This document shows positions 16,189 through 26,442 of a stretch of 64,000 nucleotides of DNA, in pieces. Below the pieces are notes generated by a model that was not told where the DNA came from, did not search any database, and saw only the letters and a list, made by a program, of their open reading frames with translations. Position 1 is the first letter of the stretch. Every line of letters begins with the position of its first letter. Location: contig NZ_CP042913.1 in the NCBI RefSeq assembly GCF_008065115.1, positions 5,777,257-5,841,256 of the forward strand. The letters are read 5' to 3'. Position numbers and translations under genes: made by a program. The stretch comes from Bythopirellula goksoeyrii (GTDB taxonomy: Bacteria; Planctomycetota; Planctomycetia; Pirellulales; Lacipirellulaceae).

Positions 16189-17571
16189 TCACCCCACCCC
16201 ATCCAGATTCCGAGTCGCCCGGTACAACCCTACGGCCAGCAGCACCACCAACACGGCGATGATCGCCGTTAGCAAGGGGCCGTTGTTCAAGAGTCGCTTG
16301 ACAAGTGGCTCACCCGGGGCGGGTGCTACCTCGGATTCAACTTCCGCACCAAGCGAGGCCGTGATAGGTGTGAATCCTTCGCGAAGCGAAGCGTTGAGCG
16401 CTGCCGTGTCGAAGTTGGGGGCATCCAGGGTCTCGCTGCCGTAGGCAAGGCGGTATTCCCTCTTCGACTCTGCGAGAAACACGGCTTCGTATGTATTGCC
16501 CCGTGCGGTGACATTCTTAACTTCCAGCGGTGGGCTATCGCGGTTTTCAATCACCAGCCGATATTCCTTTTCGCGATGCTCTGGAAAACCGATTGAGAGC
16601 GACTCACGTTTCAGGCTGCGGAAATCGAAGTGGGTGAGATTGGCCGAGCCGATTGGATGCCACGTCTCTTTCCCACCAGACTCTTGCTTCACTTCAACTC
16701 GGGCAGCCCGACTAAAATTGCGATTCGGGGTTTCTATATTCAACCGTGTGAGCGGCTCTCGGTGTGATTTCAGGTAGACGTGTGTTTGATGAGTCTCGGT
16801 GTCCTGCTCGGTTCGATCAATTGTGAGCGCGTAGTCCACTTTCTTGTCTCGCACCGTGTCGAGCTGCATTTCGTCGTGCCAGAACTCGATGCGGTCGATG
16901 CGAAATGGCTGGCGCTTGATCGTCTGCCGCTCGGTGCGACTGGTCTCTTCGTCGTCCTGCAAGTTGCGAGTCAGTTCTAAGAGTTGCGACTGTTGCTCTT
17001 GGGTAACATCCGCAATGGTAATGCGATACCAGGACTGCTTGTTTTCTTTATTTGAGGGCAACTCGAGTGAGAGGTTCTTCACATCCATGAACTGGGAATA
17101 GTCAAAAACCAGACCGTCCTCGACAAGCAGATTCCAGCTCTCACCATACGCAGATGATTCGATTCGCACTTGATGCTCAAAGTTACGCAGGGGTGTGATG
17201 AGACGAATTCCCTGAGGTTGCTCGGGATGCTTCTCAAGGTCAACACGGACGGTAATCTCCAGGCCGCCATCTTCAAGCGGATTTAGCGAAATGTCTTTGG
17301 CAGTCCAAAACTGCTTGACATTGCGACCTACTTTGGTTGATTGCTTTCGAATCACAAAAGCCACTTCATCGTCGGTGACAGCAAGAATTCGCAAATCGGG
17401 ATAGCTCCGTCGGGTGGAGTCGTAGATGGCACTATCGAATGGCACCGCGACTAGCTCTTCACTTTCTTGAGGCGCAATCTCCACTGGTTTAGCAAAATGC
17501 AGTTGGTTCTGCGCCAAGGTCGAAGTGGCTGTCAGCAAGCCAAGGCAACTGGTCAATACAAATCGTTTCAT
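16189..17571 (-). CDS. DUF3999 family membrane-anchored protein
   Basis: 460 residues: signal peptide, a long beta-rich extracytoplasmic region with repeated 'RIE'/'HVYLKS' strands, and one C-terminal transmembrane helix ('[18 protein letters not shown]'). DUF3999 genes are typically paired with DUF2339 membrane proteins, as here: the start codon overlaps the DUF2339 stop by four bases (ATGA), so the two are translationally coupled. Probably part of an envelope complex; function unknown. Confidence 0.85.
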   Translation of the reverse strand: MKRFVLTSCLGLLTATSTLAQNQLHFAKPVEIAPQESEELVAVPFDSAIYDSTRRSYPDLRILAVTDDEVAFVIRKQSTKVGRNVKQFWTAKDISLNPLEDGGLEITVRVDLEKHPEQPQGIRLITPLRNFEHQVRIESSAYGESWNLLVEDGLVFDYSQFMDVKNLSLELPSNKENKQSWYRITIADVTQEQQSQLLELTRNLQDDEETSRTERQTIKRQPFRIDRIEFWHDEMQLDTVRDKKVDYALTIDRTEQDTETHQTHVYLKSHREPLTRLNIETPNRNFSRAARVEVKQESGGKETWHPIGSANLTHFDFRSLKRESLSIGFPEHREKEYRLVIENRDSPPLEVKNVTARGNTYEAVFLAESKREYRLAYGSETLDAPNFDTAALNASLREGFTPITASLGAEVESEVAPAPGEPLVKRLLNNGPLLTAIIAVLVVLLAVGLYRATRNLDGVG

Positions 17572-20087
17572 GCTTCCTCCTCTCCGGCATCACCTTCCTT
17601 AGTGTCGGCAATCGCGAAATCCTCACGATACTTGAGATACACAAACGAACCCGCCATTAACAACACACCCAGCACTCCAAATGCTACGATTCGCCAGAAT
17701 TGGTCGAGCCTTGCCAGATCGACGAAGAAGACTTTCAGCGACACGATAGTAAAAAGCAAGAGCCCTAGATAACGTAGGGCAACAATATTCTTGCCGATGC
17801 CACGCAAGATCAGCGCCAATGCAAACACGGCCCAGAGGATTGACACACCGCCGGCCCGTAGTCCTTCGTAATGGTGGTAAAGATAACTATTCACTTCAAG
17901 GGTGAGATAGACAAACAGCATCGCCAGACTGGCGAAACCAAGCACGCTACGAATCTGATCGCCAGTTCCGCGTTTCGCCATCAGTGCGTAGGCACCGCCA
18001 AGGAAGCCAATAATTGCTCCAAAGTCGATCAGCCGCATCAGGGCATCGCGGAAGGAATACGGTTGCATGTAGAGCATCCGCTCGTTCACCCCCCATGAGG
18101 GAAGATCGAACAAGACAAGTTTTGATACGAGTCCCACCACGGCCAGGCCCAATAGTGCGAGCAAGACAACATGCTCTCGGCGTGAGTATTCATAAAGCAA
18201 GAAGCCGCACAACCCGATCCAGAGAATGGTAAGAATCGGCAGCCGCGCGGGGGTGTAGAAATGTCCCATCGTGCGGTTGAGTTCTAAGTGCAAGTACAGA
18301 AATGCCATCGAGAACGCAGCAAATACCAGCATGCGAAGAGTGGTCGATCCACCAAGCCAAGGCTCCACGTCGTTCTCGGAAGTGACAACCGTCGCATTGG
18401 ACGGAGGGGGCTCTTTCTCCAGAATGCGGTAAGCCAGACCAAACGAAGCGATCGGAATTCCAAAGGCGATCACTCGCTCAACGAGAGCGCGCAGGTAGTC
18501 GGAGAGCGGAAGATCGGCTGTCGAAGCGACTCCGCCACTGAATTGACGACCGAGATCGTAGAAACAGAACCGAGCTAGTACTACGGCAAACAGAATCAAT
18601 GCAACCTGGCGGACAAAGTTACTGCTGAGTTTTTGCGCTACCCACATCAGTACAACCGCCTGTATTGCCCAACTGGCAGTAATCCACTCGCGCGACAGCA
18701 CCAGTGGCATTGTGATCGCCAGGAAGAACGTCGCCAGTCCAATCATCGTGACCAGCAACTCGCGATCAACCAACTTGCGGCGGAGAAAGTAGTAGATGTG
18801 GATCGTGTAGAACGCAGTCAGGCCGAGCGACAAAGCGGCGATCCACTTACGACCGTAGACTTCGTCGATCAGTCGATATCCTACCGCAAAGAACACGCCC
18901 GCATTGACAAACATGGCAATCAAATCGAGCAGATTCGACTTGGTATGCCGCACGATTTTGTACATCACGGTCATTGCCGAAAACAACACAAAGAAAGCGA
19001 TCATGAAGGGAAACACTTCCCAGAAATGGGTTGCGTCGTATTTCTGCATCGCGGCAAAGAACAAGGCGTACGTGGCGAAGAAGCTGAGATAATTCACCAG
19101 CGGCCAGTTCTTCCAGTAACAGATGCCCAGCACGCCGATTCCCAGCACGAGCATGTAGCCGAACAGGCCAGGGAAGTTCACTACACCTGTCGAGAGCATC
19201 ACCGGCGTGAGATAGCCGCCGATGATACCCAGCACGGCCACGAGCATCGAATCAAAGCGGACCGCGATTCCGCCGGCGAGTACGGTCACTAACCCCATAA
19301 GTACAAACGCGGGCGTGGCGGATATCAAGTGAAACAGATTCGAAGCGGCGAACACGCTGAAATAAAGCGTCGCCAAACCGGCTCCCAAGAGGCCTTGCCC
19401 TAGCACATGGTATTTCTTTCCCAGGATGCGAGTACCAGCAATCAATAGTACCAAGCCCGTGATCACCGAAAGGGCCACCCGGGCTTGCGGACCGAGCAGT
19501 CCTCGATCGATGGAGTATTTTAGAAAGAATCCAATTCCCATCACTAACACCAGCACACCGATTCGTAGCAGCCACTGGCTGGCGACGGCGTACTCCATCG
19601 ACACCCCTGCCGGGACATGCTCTTCGCCGACGATGATCCAGTTCCAGATTTTCTGCAGCGTTTCCTTGGCGGCGATTTCAAACTTGCTCGGCTCTCTGGG
19701 CTCAACCGGTTCGCGCACTGGTTGGGGAACTCGCATTTTGGGTGGAGGTTCCTTAAAGAACGCTGCCGGCTGCATGGCTTTCTCTTCCTCGATAATCGAC
19801 ATCACCGGTTCGAGCGGCTCGCTCGGCGCCGGCACCTCCGATTCAACGGGCTTTGGCTCGGCTGGCGAGGGAGGCGTCTGAGCCGACTCCGATGTCGGCG
19901 GCGGCGCGACACCCTTGCGAAGTTCGGCGACCTGACTGCCGATCTTGTTCAAATCGATCCGCAACGAGCGAAAGCGGTCGGCCTGATCTCGCTCGATCCG
20001 CTTGACGATCACATACGTTGCAATCGGCGCGAGAAACACCACGGCCAGCGCCGCAAGGGCAAGCAGCATGAAGAAGAGTTCTTCCAT
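17568..20087 (-). CDS. DUF2339 multi-pass membrane protein
   Basis: Start placed at ATG 20087 (839 residues) because the product then begins with a transmembrane helix ('[19 protein letters not shown]'); an ATG at 20126 would add 13 residues. A helix is followed by a proline-rich cytoplasmic linker (about residues 50-150) and then roughly 25 transmembrane segments, the usual DUF2339 layout ('[16 protein letters not shown]', '[12 protein letters not shown]'). Its partner DUF3999 follows directly. The pair is conserved across several phyla without an assigned role. Confidence 0.88.
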   Translation of the reverse strand: MEELFFMLLALAALAVVFLAPIATYVIVKRIERDQADRFRSLRIDLNKIGSQVAELRKGVAPPPTSESAQTPPSPAEPKPVESEVPAPSEPLEPVMSIIEEEKAMQPAAFFKEPPPKMRVPQPVREPVEPREPSKFEIAAKETLQKIWNWIIVGEEHVPAGVSMEYAVASQWLLRIGVLVLVMGIGFFLKYSIDRGLLGPQARVALSVITGLVLLIAGTRILGKKYHVLGQGLLGAGLATLYFSVFAASNLFHLISATPAFVLMGLVTVLAGGIAVRFDSMLVAVLGIIGGYLTPVMLSTGVVNFPGLFGYMLVLGIGVLGICYWKNWPLVNYLSFFATYALFFAAMQKYDATHFWEVFPFMIAFFVLFSAMTVMYKIVRHTKSNLLDLIAMFVNAGVFFAVGYRLIDEVYGRKWIAALSLGLTAFYTIHIYYFLRRKLVDRELLVTMIGLATFFLAITMPLVLSREWITASWAIQAVVLMWVAQKLSSNFVRQVALILFAVVLARFCFYDLGRQFSGGVASTADLPLSDYLRALVERVIAFGIPIASFGLAYRILEKEPPPSNATVVTSENDVEPWLGGSTTLRMLVFAAFSMAFLYLHLELNRTMGHFYTPARLPILTILWIGLCGFLLYEYSRREHVVLLALLGLAVVGLVSKLVLFDLPSWGVNERMLYMQPYSFRDALMRLIDFGAIIGFLGGAYALMAKRGTGDQIRSVLGFASLAMLFVYLTLEVNSYLYHHYEGLRAGGVSILWAVFALALILRGIGKNIVALRYLGLLLFTIVSLKVFFVDLARLDQFWRIVAFGVLGVLLMAGSFVYLKYREDFAIADTKEGDAGEEEA

Positions 20088-20349
20088 AGCTAAATCTCTC
20101 GCGAGACTCCAACGAGTGAAGAGCACAAATCGAGAAGAGCGTTCATCCCTCGATTATCACCTGCCGGGGGAGAAACTCCAAGCGAGAAAATGGTGCGAAC
20201 CTACAACTGCAATACCTTGTCCCCCTTGCACGTACGTCTAATACTCCTATCAGAGCTGGATTCCAGCAAGAGGTGACCCATGTGCCACGCATCGAACGAA
20301 AAACGATTCAGCGACGAACTCTCCTTTCGAGCCAAATTCTCGCGAACCA

Positions 20350-20545
20350 ATGAGCAAGCGTCGCCGCGGCTACCCATCTGAAACGCGGGTCCAGGCTGGC
20401 GTGCGCGTCGTCCACGGCGAAAAACTCCTCGAAGAAAAACTCGGCCGCAACGACCTCTGTCCTTGCAATAGCGGCTTGCGCCTCAAACGCTGCTGTCTGA
20501 AATCAGGGCGCTTTTGACGGCGTGAATCGCGACGAGTACTTTTAA
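20350..20545 (+). pseudogene. SEC-C motif zinc-binding protein, interrupted by a one-base frameshift
   Basis: ATG 20350 opens a 55-codon frame rich in basic residues near the start and ending with '[18 protein letters not shown]' (C-x-C-x8-C-C), the SEC-C zinc motif. It stops at TGA 20515-20517 inside a T4 run. Removing one T keeps the frame going through 'DGVNRDEYF' to TAA 20543-20545, which is the ending I expect for this small family. So the gene appears to be one base out of frame. Stand-alone SEC-C proteins of this size are probably zinc-binding accessory proteins of unknown role. No clear ribosome binding site precedes the ATG. Confidence 0.6.
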
Positions 20546-20560
20546 GGAGAAATGAGATCG

Positions 20561-20599
20561 AGCCGTTTCCCCCGCGTCGTTTGACGCGAGGGGACGGCT
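20561..20599 (+). terminator. Hairpin after the SEC-C gene
   Basis: AGCCGT-TT-CCCCCGCGTC pairs with GACGCG-A-GGGG-ACGGCT around a short GTTT loop, with small internal bulges. The following bases (GAATTCTTTCG) are only partly T-rich. Confidence 0.5.
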
Positions 20600-21004
20600 G
20601 AATTCTTTCGATTACACTTTAATCAGTTAGACTATATCTACCATCATATCTGGGAAAGCTTTCGTCAAATGAGCGTTCCAATAAAAGCAGTTCAATAAAA
20701 ACGCTTCCAGACAGTCGCGAACCTCATCGGGATCCGTAGATATGAATCAAGCGTTAACGAGGTGACCGACAGCACACCTAGGAGAGTACTTGCACTGCGA
20801 ACTAAGCCCTTGTTAATGCTCCAATGAATTCGCAAATTGTAGGTTTTGAAACGCAATTTCGACATGAAACCGCTTGCAGCTGCAAGTTCGCGCTGTTAGG
20901 CTCACCTTAAGGGGCGGAAATAGAGCTCTCAACTAAACTTTTCCCGTAGCTTGACCGTCTGTTCTAATTCTTATTTCACCGTTTCTTTATTGAAGGAGTG
21001 TCTC
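20600..21004. other. Intergenic stretch before the PEP-CTERM genes
   Basis: No gene or repeat was recognised. It probably contains the promoter of the PEP-CTERM gene at 21005. Confidence 0.4.
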
Positions 21005-21718
21005 ATGAGATGGCAACTAACTCTGCTGTGCGTATTAGCCACGGCAACCCCTGCGTCCGCGCTCACGATGTCGTTTGACTTCGGCAACAACGCCCGGCTA
21101 ACAAACCTGCCCGGCTGGAACGACGTTTTCCACGCCAGCGGCTCTCCGACGGATACGCTTTTTGTCGTGAACGATAGTAACGGCAATCCTGTTCCTGGCG
21201 TTACTTTAGTAGAGACTGATCCGTTCTATATCGTAGGTCAACCTTCGCAAGGTGGCTCTGAGAGCCCCTCGGGCGCAGCGGCTGGTTTTCCCGTCGACGC
21301 GACGGACGACTATTACTTCGGTCACACCGGTGCCTTCGGCGGGGGCGACGACAACCCGACCGGTGGCTTCAAGCTCACCGGGCTGAATCAGAGCCTCGCC
21401 TATGACTTCACCTTCTTTTCCTCGCGCACCGGCGTGAATGACAACCGCGAGACCGCCTTTAGCGTTACAGGAGCCAATAATGGCAGCGGCGTAACCGCGA
21501 CTTCGAACAACAATTCGGAAGTTCTTCCGATCAATGGCATCATGCCCGACACCAACGGTGAAATCTCAATCGTAGTGTCGGCTGGAGCAAATAACGACAA
21601 CGGCAATGGCTTCTACTACATCAACTTGATGCAAGTCTCTGCCATCCCGGAACCAGCGACTGGCCTGCTGCTCGCCCTGGCAGGTGGTTTCGCGGCGTTC
21701 GGTCGTCGCCATCGCTAG
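21005..21718 (+). CDS. Secreted protein with PEP-CTERM sorting signal
   Basis: Start at ATG 21005, after AAGGAG; the longer frame has no ribosome binding site. 237 residues: signal peptide ending near 'TPASA', a glycine- and asparagine-rich beta domain, and a C-terminal PEP-CTERM signal ('IPEPATGLLLALAGG', then FGRRHR). PEP-CTERM proteins are processed by exosortase/archaeosortase-type enzymes and become surface-associated. The adhesive or structural role is inferred from the family. It stands beside a second PEP-CTERM protein. Confidence 0.85.
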   Translation: MRWQLTLLCVLATATPASALTMSFDFGNNARLTNLPGWNDVFHASGSPTDTLFVVNDSNGNPVPGVTLVETDPFYIVGQPSQGGSESPSGAAAGFPVDATDDYYFGHTGAFGGGDDNPTGGFKLTGLNQSLAYDFTFFSSRTGVNDNRETAFSVTGANNGSGVTATSNNNSEVLPINGIMPDTNGEISIVVSAGANNDNGNGFYYINLMQVSAIPEPATGLLLALAGGFAAFGRRHR

Positions 21719-21815
21719 AAAGACTTCTCGCACCCCAGCTCACCTGGGGTGCGAGCGTTTTCACTTCAAGTGTCTCCACGCCTGTTGCAGTTCGATCTGG
21801 AAAGGGAGCGGTTCA

Positions 21816-22736
21816 ATGAATCTTAACATATGTCGGGGTGCGCTCGTCGTGCTCGTCCTCATGGCGGGGTCGGCAAAAGCTCAGCCACTCAACATCATTT
21901 TTTACGGCAACAGTTTTACCTTTGGGGCTGGCAGCTCTCGGTCGGTGGACGCTATCGTCCGCGACCTTGCCACCATCGCTGGGCACGATCGTCCCTTCAC
22001 GATCAGTGCGGCGGTCTCCGGACAAGATTTAGAGTGGCATGTAGGGAACAACACGAACCGGATCACCACATCGATAGCTCCGGGGAATAACTGGGACTTC
22101 ATCGTCATGCAGGAGCACTCGACGAAGCTCACGAGGGCGTACGATGGTCAGCCATTGTTCCCGGCGAGCATCGAAGAGTCGAAAACGACTGCAGTGCAGC
22201 TCCACAATATCGCCAAACAGCACAGCCCCGATGTTCGGCCTGTCCTTTATGAGACGTGGGCTCGCGGCACTGGCCACGCATTTTTCACCGGCGCCACCCC
22301 CCTCTTTACCGGTCCTGACGAGATGCAGGAGGAAATCCGCGCCGGGTACGACATGCTGCACGAGGCGCTCGACGACGCGGCCGGCGATGATGTTACTCTA
22401 CTGGCCCCGGTCGGAGATGCCTGGCAAGAAACCAACTTCGACAATCTGCACTCGGGCGATTTGTGGCATGCTCAAAATCGAGGAACCTTGCTCGCTGCAC
22501 TTGTGATCTACGGCACGATTTACGGCGACTACAATACTAGCGACCTCGATCTGACGGATCGCAATTTGCTGGAATCGCTAAATCTGACCGTTGCCGACGG
22601 TACCTTCCTCACCGCCGCCGCCGATGCTACGCTCCGTGCCGAAAATGTTCCGGAGCCTTGCGCCGCAACCGTCACGATAGGAATTATGCTCCTTAGCGCC
22701 TCCTCTTGTCGAGCGAATATTCTACGGCACCGATGA
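21816..22736 (+). CDS. SGNH-hydrolase-like secreted protein with PEP-CTERM-like end
   Basis: ATG 21816 follows AAAGGGAG; the product has 306 residues. After a signal peptide, 'IIFYGNSFTFGAG' matches block I of SGNH/GDSL esterases (catalytic serine within GNSFT), and 'DNLHSGDLWHAQ' could provide the Asp-x-x-His of block V. The C-terminus 'VPEPCAATVTIGIMLL' ends in a basic patch (RANILRHR), a PEP-CTERM-like sorting tail with cysteines. Probable exported carbohydrate esterase; substrate unknown. It follows the other PEP-CTERM gene by 97 bases. Confidence 0.8.
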   Translation: MNLNICRGALVVLVLMAGSAKAQPLNIIFYGNSFTFGAGSSRSVDAIVRDLATIAGHDRPFTISAAVSGQDLEWHVGNNTNRITTSIAPGNNWDFIVMQEHSTKLTRAYDGQPLFPASIEESKTTAVQLHNIAKQHSPDVRPVLYETWARGTGHAFFTGATPLFTGPDEMQEEIRAGYDMLHEALDDAAGDDVTLLAPVGDAWQETNFDNLHSGDLWHAQNRGTLLAALVIYGTIYGDYNTSDLDLTDRNLLESLNLTVADGTFLTAAADATLRAENVPEPCAATVTIGIMLLSASSCRANILRHR

Positions 22737-22769
22737 GCACCTTATCGCTTGTAGGTTGCTTTTAGCAAT

Positions 22770-22805
22770 AATGCCCCATTAAAGCATGTCTTGCTGGGGC
22801 ATTTT
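22770..22805 (+). terminator. Rho-independent terminator after the SGNH gene
   Basis: AATGCCCCA (22770-22778) and TGGGGCATT (22795-22803) form a perfect 9-bp stem with a 16-base loop, followed by further T residues. Confidence 0.8.
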
Positions 22806-22949
22806 CTGCTGGCTCTGGCAAGCCATGGACGTTGAGGTTTGCATCATCGACGAACACCTGTTGGCTTGCCGGACCACCGAAACTTGGAAAGGTTTAAAGG
22901 ACGTGAGCAGCATTGCCCAATTGGGAACGTTCCGGCTCGCTGCGCTTGC

Positions 22950-24773
22950 CTAAAGAATCGTATCCAACTCATCCACGAGCGATTCGAAACGCTTCAGAGC
23001 AGTATTAACCGGAGCGGGCTTTTCCATATCGACGCCGGCGTCGCGCAAGAGGTCGAGGGGGAACTTGGAGCGGCCCCCTTTGAGGAAGGATAGGTAGTCA
23101 TCCAGTTCCTGGGAGCCTCCTTTGAGGACCCGTTCGCTCAGGGCGATGGCGGCTGAGAGACCGGTTGCGTATTTGTAGACATAGAACGCTCGGTAGAAGT
23201 GTGGGATCCGTAGACATTCGAGTTGCAGTTGGGGGTCGATTACAAAGTCGGGACCGAAGTACACCTCCAGCAATTTGGTGTACTCGCTCTTGAGGCAATC
23301 GATCGTGAGCGGTTCGCCACTTTCGGCCAAGGCGTGGATGATCTTCTCGAACTCGGCGAACATTGTCTGGCGAATGATCGTGCCGCGGATGGCGTCGATG
23401 TCGCGATTGATGAGGTAGGCTCGTTCTTCGGTGCTGCCAGCTTGGTCCATCAGGTGGCGACTCAGGAGTTGCTCGTTGAATGTGCTGGCCACCTCAGCGA
23501 CGAATATTGTGTAGTCGTAATATTGAAACGGCTGATGCTTGGAAGAGTAGTAGCTGTGCATCGAATGCCCTGCCTCATGCGTCAGTGTGAACACATGGTC
23601 CAGCACAGCGGGTTGGTAGTTCATCATGATGTAGGGCGAACCGTCGAAGGTGCCGCAACTGAATGCCCCGCTCTGTTTGCCGCGATTTGGGTAGCGATCG
23701 CACCAGCGATCGGTTGTCAATCCACGATCAAGGGTGCAGACATAATCGCTGCCCAAAGGTTCAAGTGAATCAACCACTGTCTTGACAGCTTGCTTCCAGG
23801 TACGCTTCTGGTCGAGATCGCTAAGAATTGGCACATAGGTGTCGTAGTGATGAATATCCTTGAGCTTCATCTTGCGACGGCGGAGATCGTAATAGCGATA
23901 CAGAGCAGGCAGCTTGCTTCGAACTGCAGCGATGAGATTGTCGTAAACGCTCATTGGGACTTTGTCATGAAACAAGGCCGACTCGATGGCACTCTTGTAT
24001 CCACGGGCCTTGGCGTAATAGACATCGCGTTCGACGGAGCCACTCAAGGTAGCAGCCAAGACGTTCTCGTGGTTAGCAAACACCTCGTAGAATTGGTGAA
24101 ACGCCGTCGAGCGAACGGTGCGCTTCGGCGAGTGTAGGAGTGCCGAAAACGAAGATTGCGACAACTCGATCGTCTCTCCTTTATCGTTTTCGATCATGCC
24201 GAACTTGAAGTCGGCATCGGTCAATTGACGGAAGGCGTGATTGGCCGTGTCTGACATCTGGCTCTGCATGGCCAGAAGTTTCTCCTCGGAGTTGGAGAGT
24301 GTGTGAGGTCGGTAACGGACGATTTTCTCAAGCAGCAACCGATAGGGCGCGAGCGATTTTTCCTGGAGGAACTTGGATAGTTTCTTGGCAGGAATCGCCA
24401 TGATCTCCGGGCGAATAAAGCTGGCCGCCTGTCCGGCTTCGCTCGCAGCATGTTGGTAGCGACCGATCATCCGTTGATAATCGCTGTTGGCCGTGTCCTC
24501 TGTGGTTTTAAGAAAAGCATAGCTGCCGATCCGCTCAGCTCGACGATCGAACTTGTTGTCGAAGTCCAAACACTTGGCAAGTTGATCGGCACTTTTGCCC
24601 AGAGTCCCTTCAAAAGCGGCATAGCGTTTGATCTGCTTTTCCCAGGCAAGAAAGTCCTTTTCCCAGGCTGAGTCGTTTGGGTAGAGCGATGTGAGGTCCC
24701 AAGTGTCAGCAGACTTGACTCTGCTGCGCGGCGGGAGGGTGGAAGTCTTGGGTTTTTTCTTAGTTGTAGGCAT
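22950..24773 (-). CDS. pepF: Oligoendopeptidase F (M3 metallopeptidase)
   Basis: 607 residues without a signal peptide. The zinc motif HExxH is present in 'LTHEAGHSMHSYYSSKH', with the downstream glutamate in 'FVAEVASTFNEQLL'. Overall length and the N-terminal helical region match PepF. The enzyme hydrolyses short peptides in the cytoplasm. The start at 24773 begins with a lysine/proline-rich stretch; ATG positions further in are less likely. It is a single gene on the minus strand with a terminator from the SGNH gene converging on it, and the GxxExxY element upstream. Confidence 0.93.
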   Translation of the reverse strand: MPTTKKKPKTSTLPPRSRVKSADTWDLTSLYPNDSAWEKDFLAWEKQIKRYAAFEGTLGKSADQLAKCLDFDNKFDRRAERIGSYAFLKTTEDTANSDYQRMIGRYQHAASEAGQAASFIRPEIMAIPAKKLSKFLQEKSLAPYRLLLEKIVRYRPHTLSNSEEKLLAMQSQMSDTANHAFRQLTDADFKFGMIENDKGETIELSQSSFSALLHSPKRTVRSTAFHQFYEVFANHENVLAATLSGSVERDVYYAKARGYKSAIESALFHDKVPMSVYDNLIAAVRSKLPALYRYYDLRRRKMKLKDIHHYDTYVPILSDLDQKRTWKQAVKTVVDSLEPLGSDYVCTLDRGLTTDRWCDRYPNRGKQSGAFSCGTFDGSPYIMMNYQPAVLDHVFTLTHEAGHSMHSYYSSKHQPFQYYDYTIFVAEVASTFNEQLLSRHLMDQAGSTEERAYLINRDIDAIRGTIIRQTMFAEFEKIIHALAESGEPLTIDCLKSEYTKLLEVYFGPDFVIDPQLQLECLRIPHFYRAFYVYKYATGLSAAIALSERVLKGGSQELDDYLSFLKGGRSKFPLDLLRDAGVDMEKPAPVNTALKRFESLVDELDTIL

Positions 24774-24792
24774 ATTCTACTCCATTTTTGAA

Positions 24793-25272
24793 AACGCAGA
24801 GTTCGCGGAGGCGCAGAGGGAAGAAAGATCAAGTAGCTTCTTCGCTAAGTTTGTTGACGACTCGACTCACGCCATCAACCAATTTGGGGACATTGAAATT
24901 GATGATGATTCCAAGGTGTACATCCATCAGGCGAAGATACGTTAGCAGTTTTTGTTTGTCGATCGGATGAATTTCTGATTTTGATTTGTTGTCCACTATC
25001 ACTTTCCCCTCAACGATCACGTCAAGCCGCAATGGTGATTCGAGTAAGACAGCCTTGTACTTTATTGGTACCTGAATTTGTCGCCTGAATCGGAGACCCG
25101 CTCGAGCAAGTTCGAAACATATAGCCTCTTCATAGACAGATTCCAACAAACCAGGTCCTAGTTGACGATGGACCTCGATAGCGCAACCAATTATCTTGCT
25201 CGAAATATCGTTCTCATGCACCTCTTCTTCCTCTCTGCTTTAAGAACTCTGCGCCTCAGCGATCTCTGCGTT
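24793..25272. mobile_element. 480-bp element with CGCAGAG inverted repeats enclosing a GxxExxY nuclease gene
   Basis: The ends (24793-24818 and 25247-25272) are imperfect inverted copies of one 26-base sequence, AACGCAGAG-TCGC-GAGGCGCAGAG, agreeing at 24 of 26 positions. The only gene inside encodes a GxxExxY-family protein. A gene-less copy of the same ends is found at 51158-51241. This is consistent with a small non-autonomous mobile element, but no target-site duplication was examined. Confidence 0.55.
24829..25221 (-). CDS. GxxExxY-family protein (PDDEXK_3 nuclease fold)
   Basis: 130 residues. The motif 'GPGLLESVYEEA' supplies G-x-x-E-x-x-Y, and the following strands 'RLDVIVEGKVIVDNKS' fit the Asp...(D/E)-x-Lys core of PD-(D/E)XK nucleases (PF13366). 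The family is small, often multi-copy and of unknown role. The gene occupies nearly all of an element bounded by inverted repeats. No ribosome binding site stands out upstream of the start at 25221. Enzymatic activity is inferred from the fold. Confidence 0.85.
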   Translation of the reverse strand: MHENDISSKIIGCAIEVHRQLGPGLLESVYEEAICFELARAGLRFRRQIQVPIKYKAVLLESPLRLDVIVEGKVIVDNKSKSEIHPIDKQKLLTYLRLMDVHLGIIINFNVPKLVDGVSRVVNKLSEEAT

Positions 25273-25286
25273 AAAAACACCTTGAA

Positions 25287-26306
25287 TTACCAGCGCAGGG
25301 CCATGGTGCCCCAGGTGAGGCCGCCGCCGAAGCCGCACATGAGGAGATTCTGGCCGCGATGGATGCTGCCCGCGCGGTAGGTCTCATCGAGAGCGATGGG
25401 AATGCTTCCCGCCGACGTATTGCCGTAGCGATCGAGATGCATGACGACTCGCTCTCGGTCAATTTCTAGGGCTTCGGCAGCCGCATCAAGGATGCGAACA
25501 TTGGCTTGGTGAAAGAGCCACCAATCAATATCGCTCAGTTGGAGTCCTGCCGCATCGACGATCTGCCGCGAGCTTTCGTCGACCAGTCGCACGGCCCACT
25601 TGAAGATAGGGCGACCATCCATTGTGACAAACCAATCCCGGTCACTGATGTGCGCCGGGTCGAAAGGCTTGGTAGCGCCTCCTGAATTACGACACAAGAG
25701 ATCGGCGCCCGATCCATCCGAACCCAGCGTGTAGCAGAGTGCCCCCTGTTCTGGAGAACCGGGCCCCAATAACACCGCACCGGCACCGTCGCCAAAGAGC
25801 GGGTAGGTTTTCTTATCTGTCGGATCAAGCACGCGCGAGTTGGCATCGGCTCCAATCACAAGCACCCGCTGGCACGAACCCGTAGCGATGAATTGCATCC
25901 CTGTCGCTAATGCATAAACAAAGCCCGTGCAGGCCGCTGCCAGATCCATCGCCCCGCAATTCAAACCTAAAGCGTCTTGCACCATCGGCGCAGTTGCCGG
26001 AAACAAGCGATCAGGAGTAAAGGTCGCCAACAGCAGAAGATCAACATCGGCTGCATTCAAGTTGGCCGATTCGAGACATCTTTTGGCGGCCTCGGTGGCC
26101 ATGTGACTGGTAGACATCCCTTTTGGCACATGCCGCCGTTCGCGGATACCAGTCCGCTGGATAATCCACTCGGCATCGCAACCCAACGAGATCAAGTCTT
26201 CGTTGGTGACAACATTATCAGGAACAAAACTCCCGGTCCCCACGATCTGCACTCCCATGAGTTTGCTCAGGGGTGTTTTTCGGAGCCGGGCAACGGGTTC
26301 GCTCAT
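25287..26306 (-). CDS. fabH: 3-oxoacyl-ACP synthase III
   Basis: Start chosen at ATG 26306 (339 residues), near the FabH length of 320-330; a TTG at 26357 would add 17. The catalytic triad is visible: cysteine in 'AAACTGFVYAL', histidine in 'WWLFHQANVRIL', asparagine in 'YGNTSAGSIPIAL'. The N-terminus has 'VGTGSFVPDNVVTN'. It condenses acetyl-CoA (or another starter) with malonyl-ACP to start fatty acid synthesis. It lies alone, downstream of a toxin-antitoxin pair; the hairpin at 26368-26403 may separate the two units. Confidence 0.93.
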   Translation of the reverse strand: MSEPVARLRKTPLSKLMGVQIVGTGSFVPDNVVTNEDLISLGCDAEWIIQRTGIRERRHVPKGMSTSHMATEAAKRCLESANLNAADVDLLLLATFTPDRLFPATAPMVQDALGLNCGAMDLAAACTGFVYALATGMQFIATGSCQRVLVIGADANSRVLDPTDKKTYPLFGDGAGAVLLGPGSPEQGALCYTLGSDGSGADLLCRNSGGATKPFDPAHISDRDWFVTMDGRPIFKWAVRLVDESSRQIVDAAGLQLSDIDWWLFHQANVRILDAAAEALEIDRERVVMHLDRYGNTSAGSIPIALDETYRAGSIHRGQNLLMCGFGGGLTWGTMALRW

Positions 26307-26367
26307 CAAGGCAGCCTTATAGGGATCGGCCGACGGATTCAACCCGGGGCCGCTCAATGTCTATTCG

Positions 26368-26403
26368 GGGAAAGATGAATCTTAGCAGATTCGCATCTTT
26401 CCC
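26368..26403 (-). terminator. Hairpin between the PIN toxin and fabH
   Basis: GGGAAAGATGAATC (26368-26381) pairs with GATTCGCATCTTTCCC (26388-26403), with a two-base bulge. Positioned to end the toxin operon transcript; no T-run on the minus strand. Confidence 0.4.
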
Positions 26404-26442
26404 ACAGCGCCTCCATCCTACTAGTAAAATCAGCCGGGGAGG

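Noticed and set aside
18633-19292. 219-codon plus-strand frame opposite the DUF2339 gene
   Set aside because: Lies wholly within a clear multi-helix membrane protein gene on the other strand; rich in His, Arg and Gln as expected for a shadow frame.
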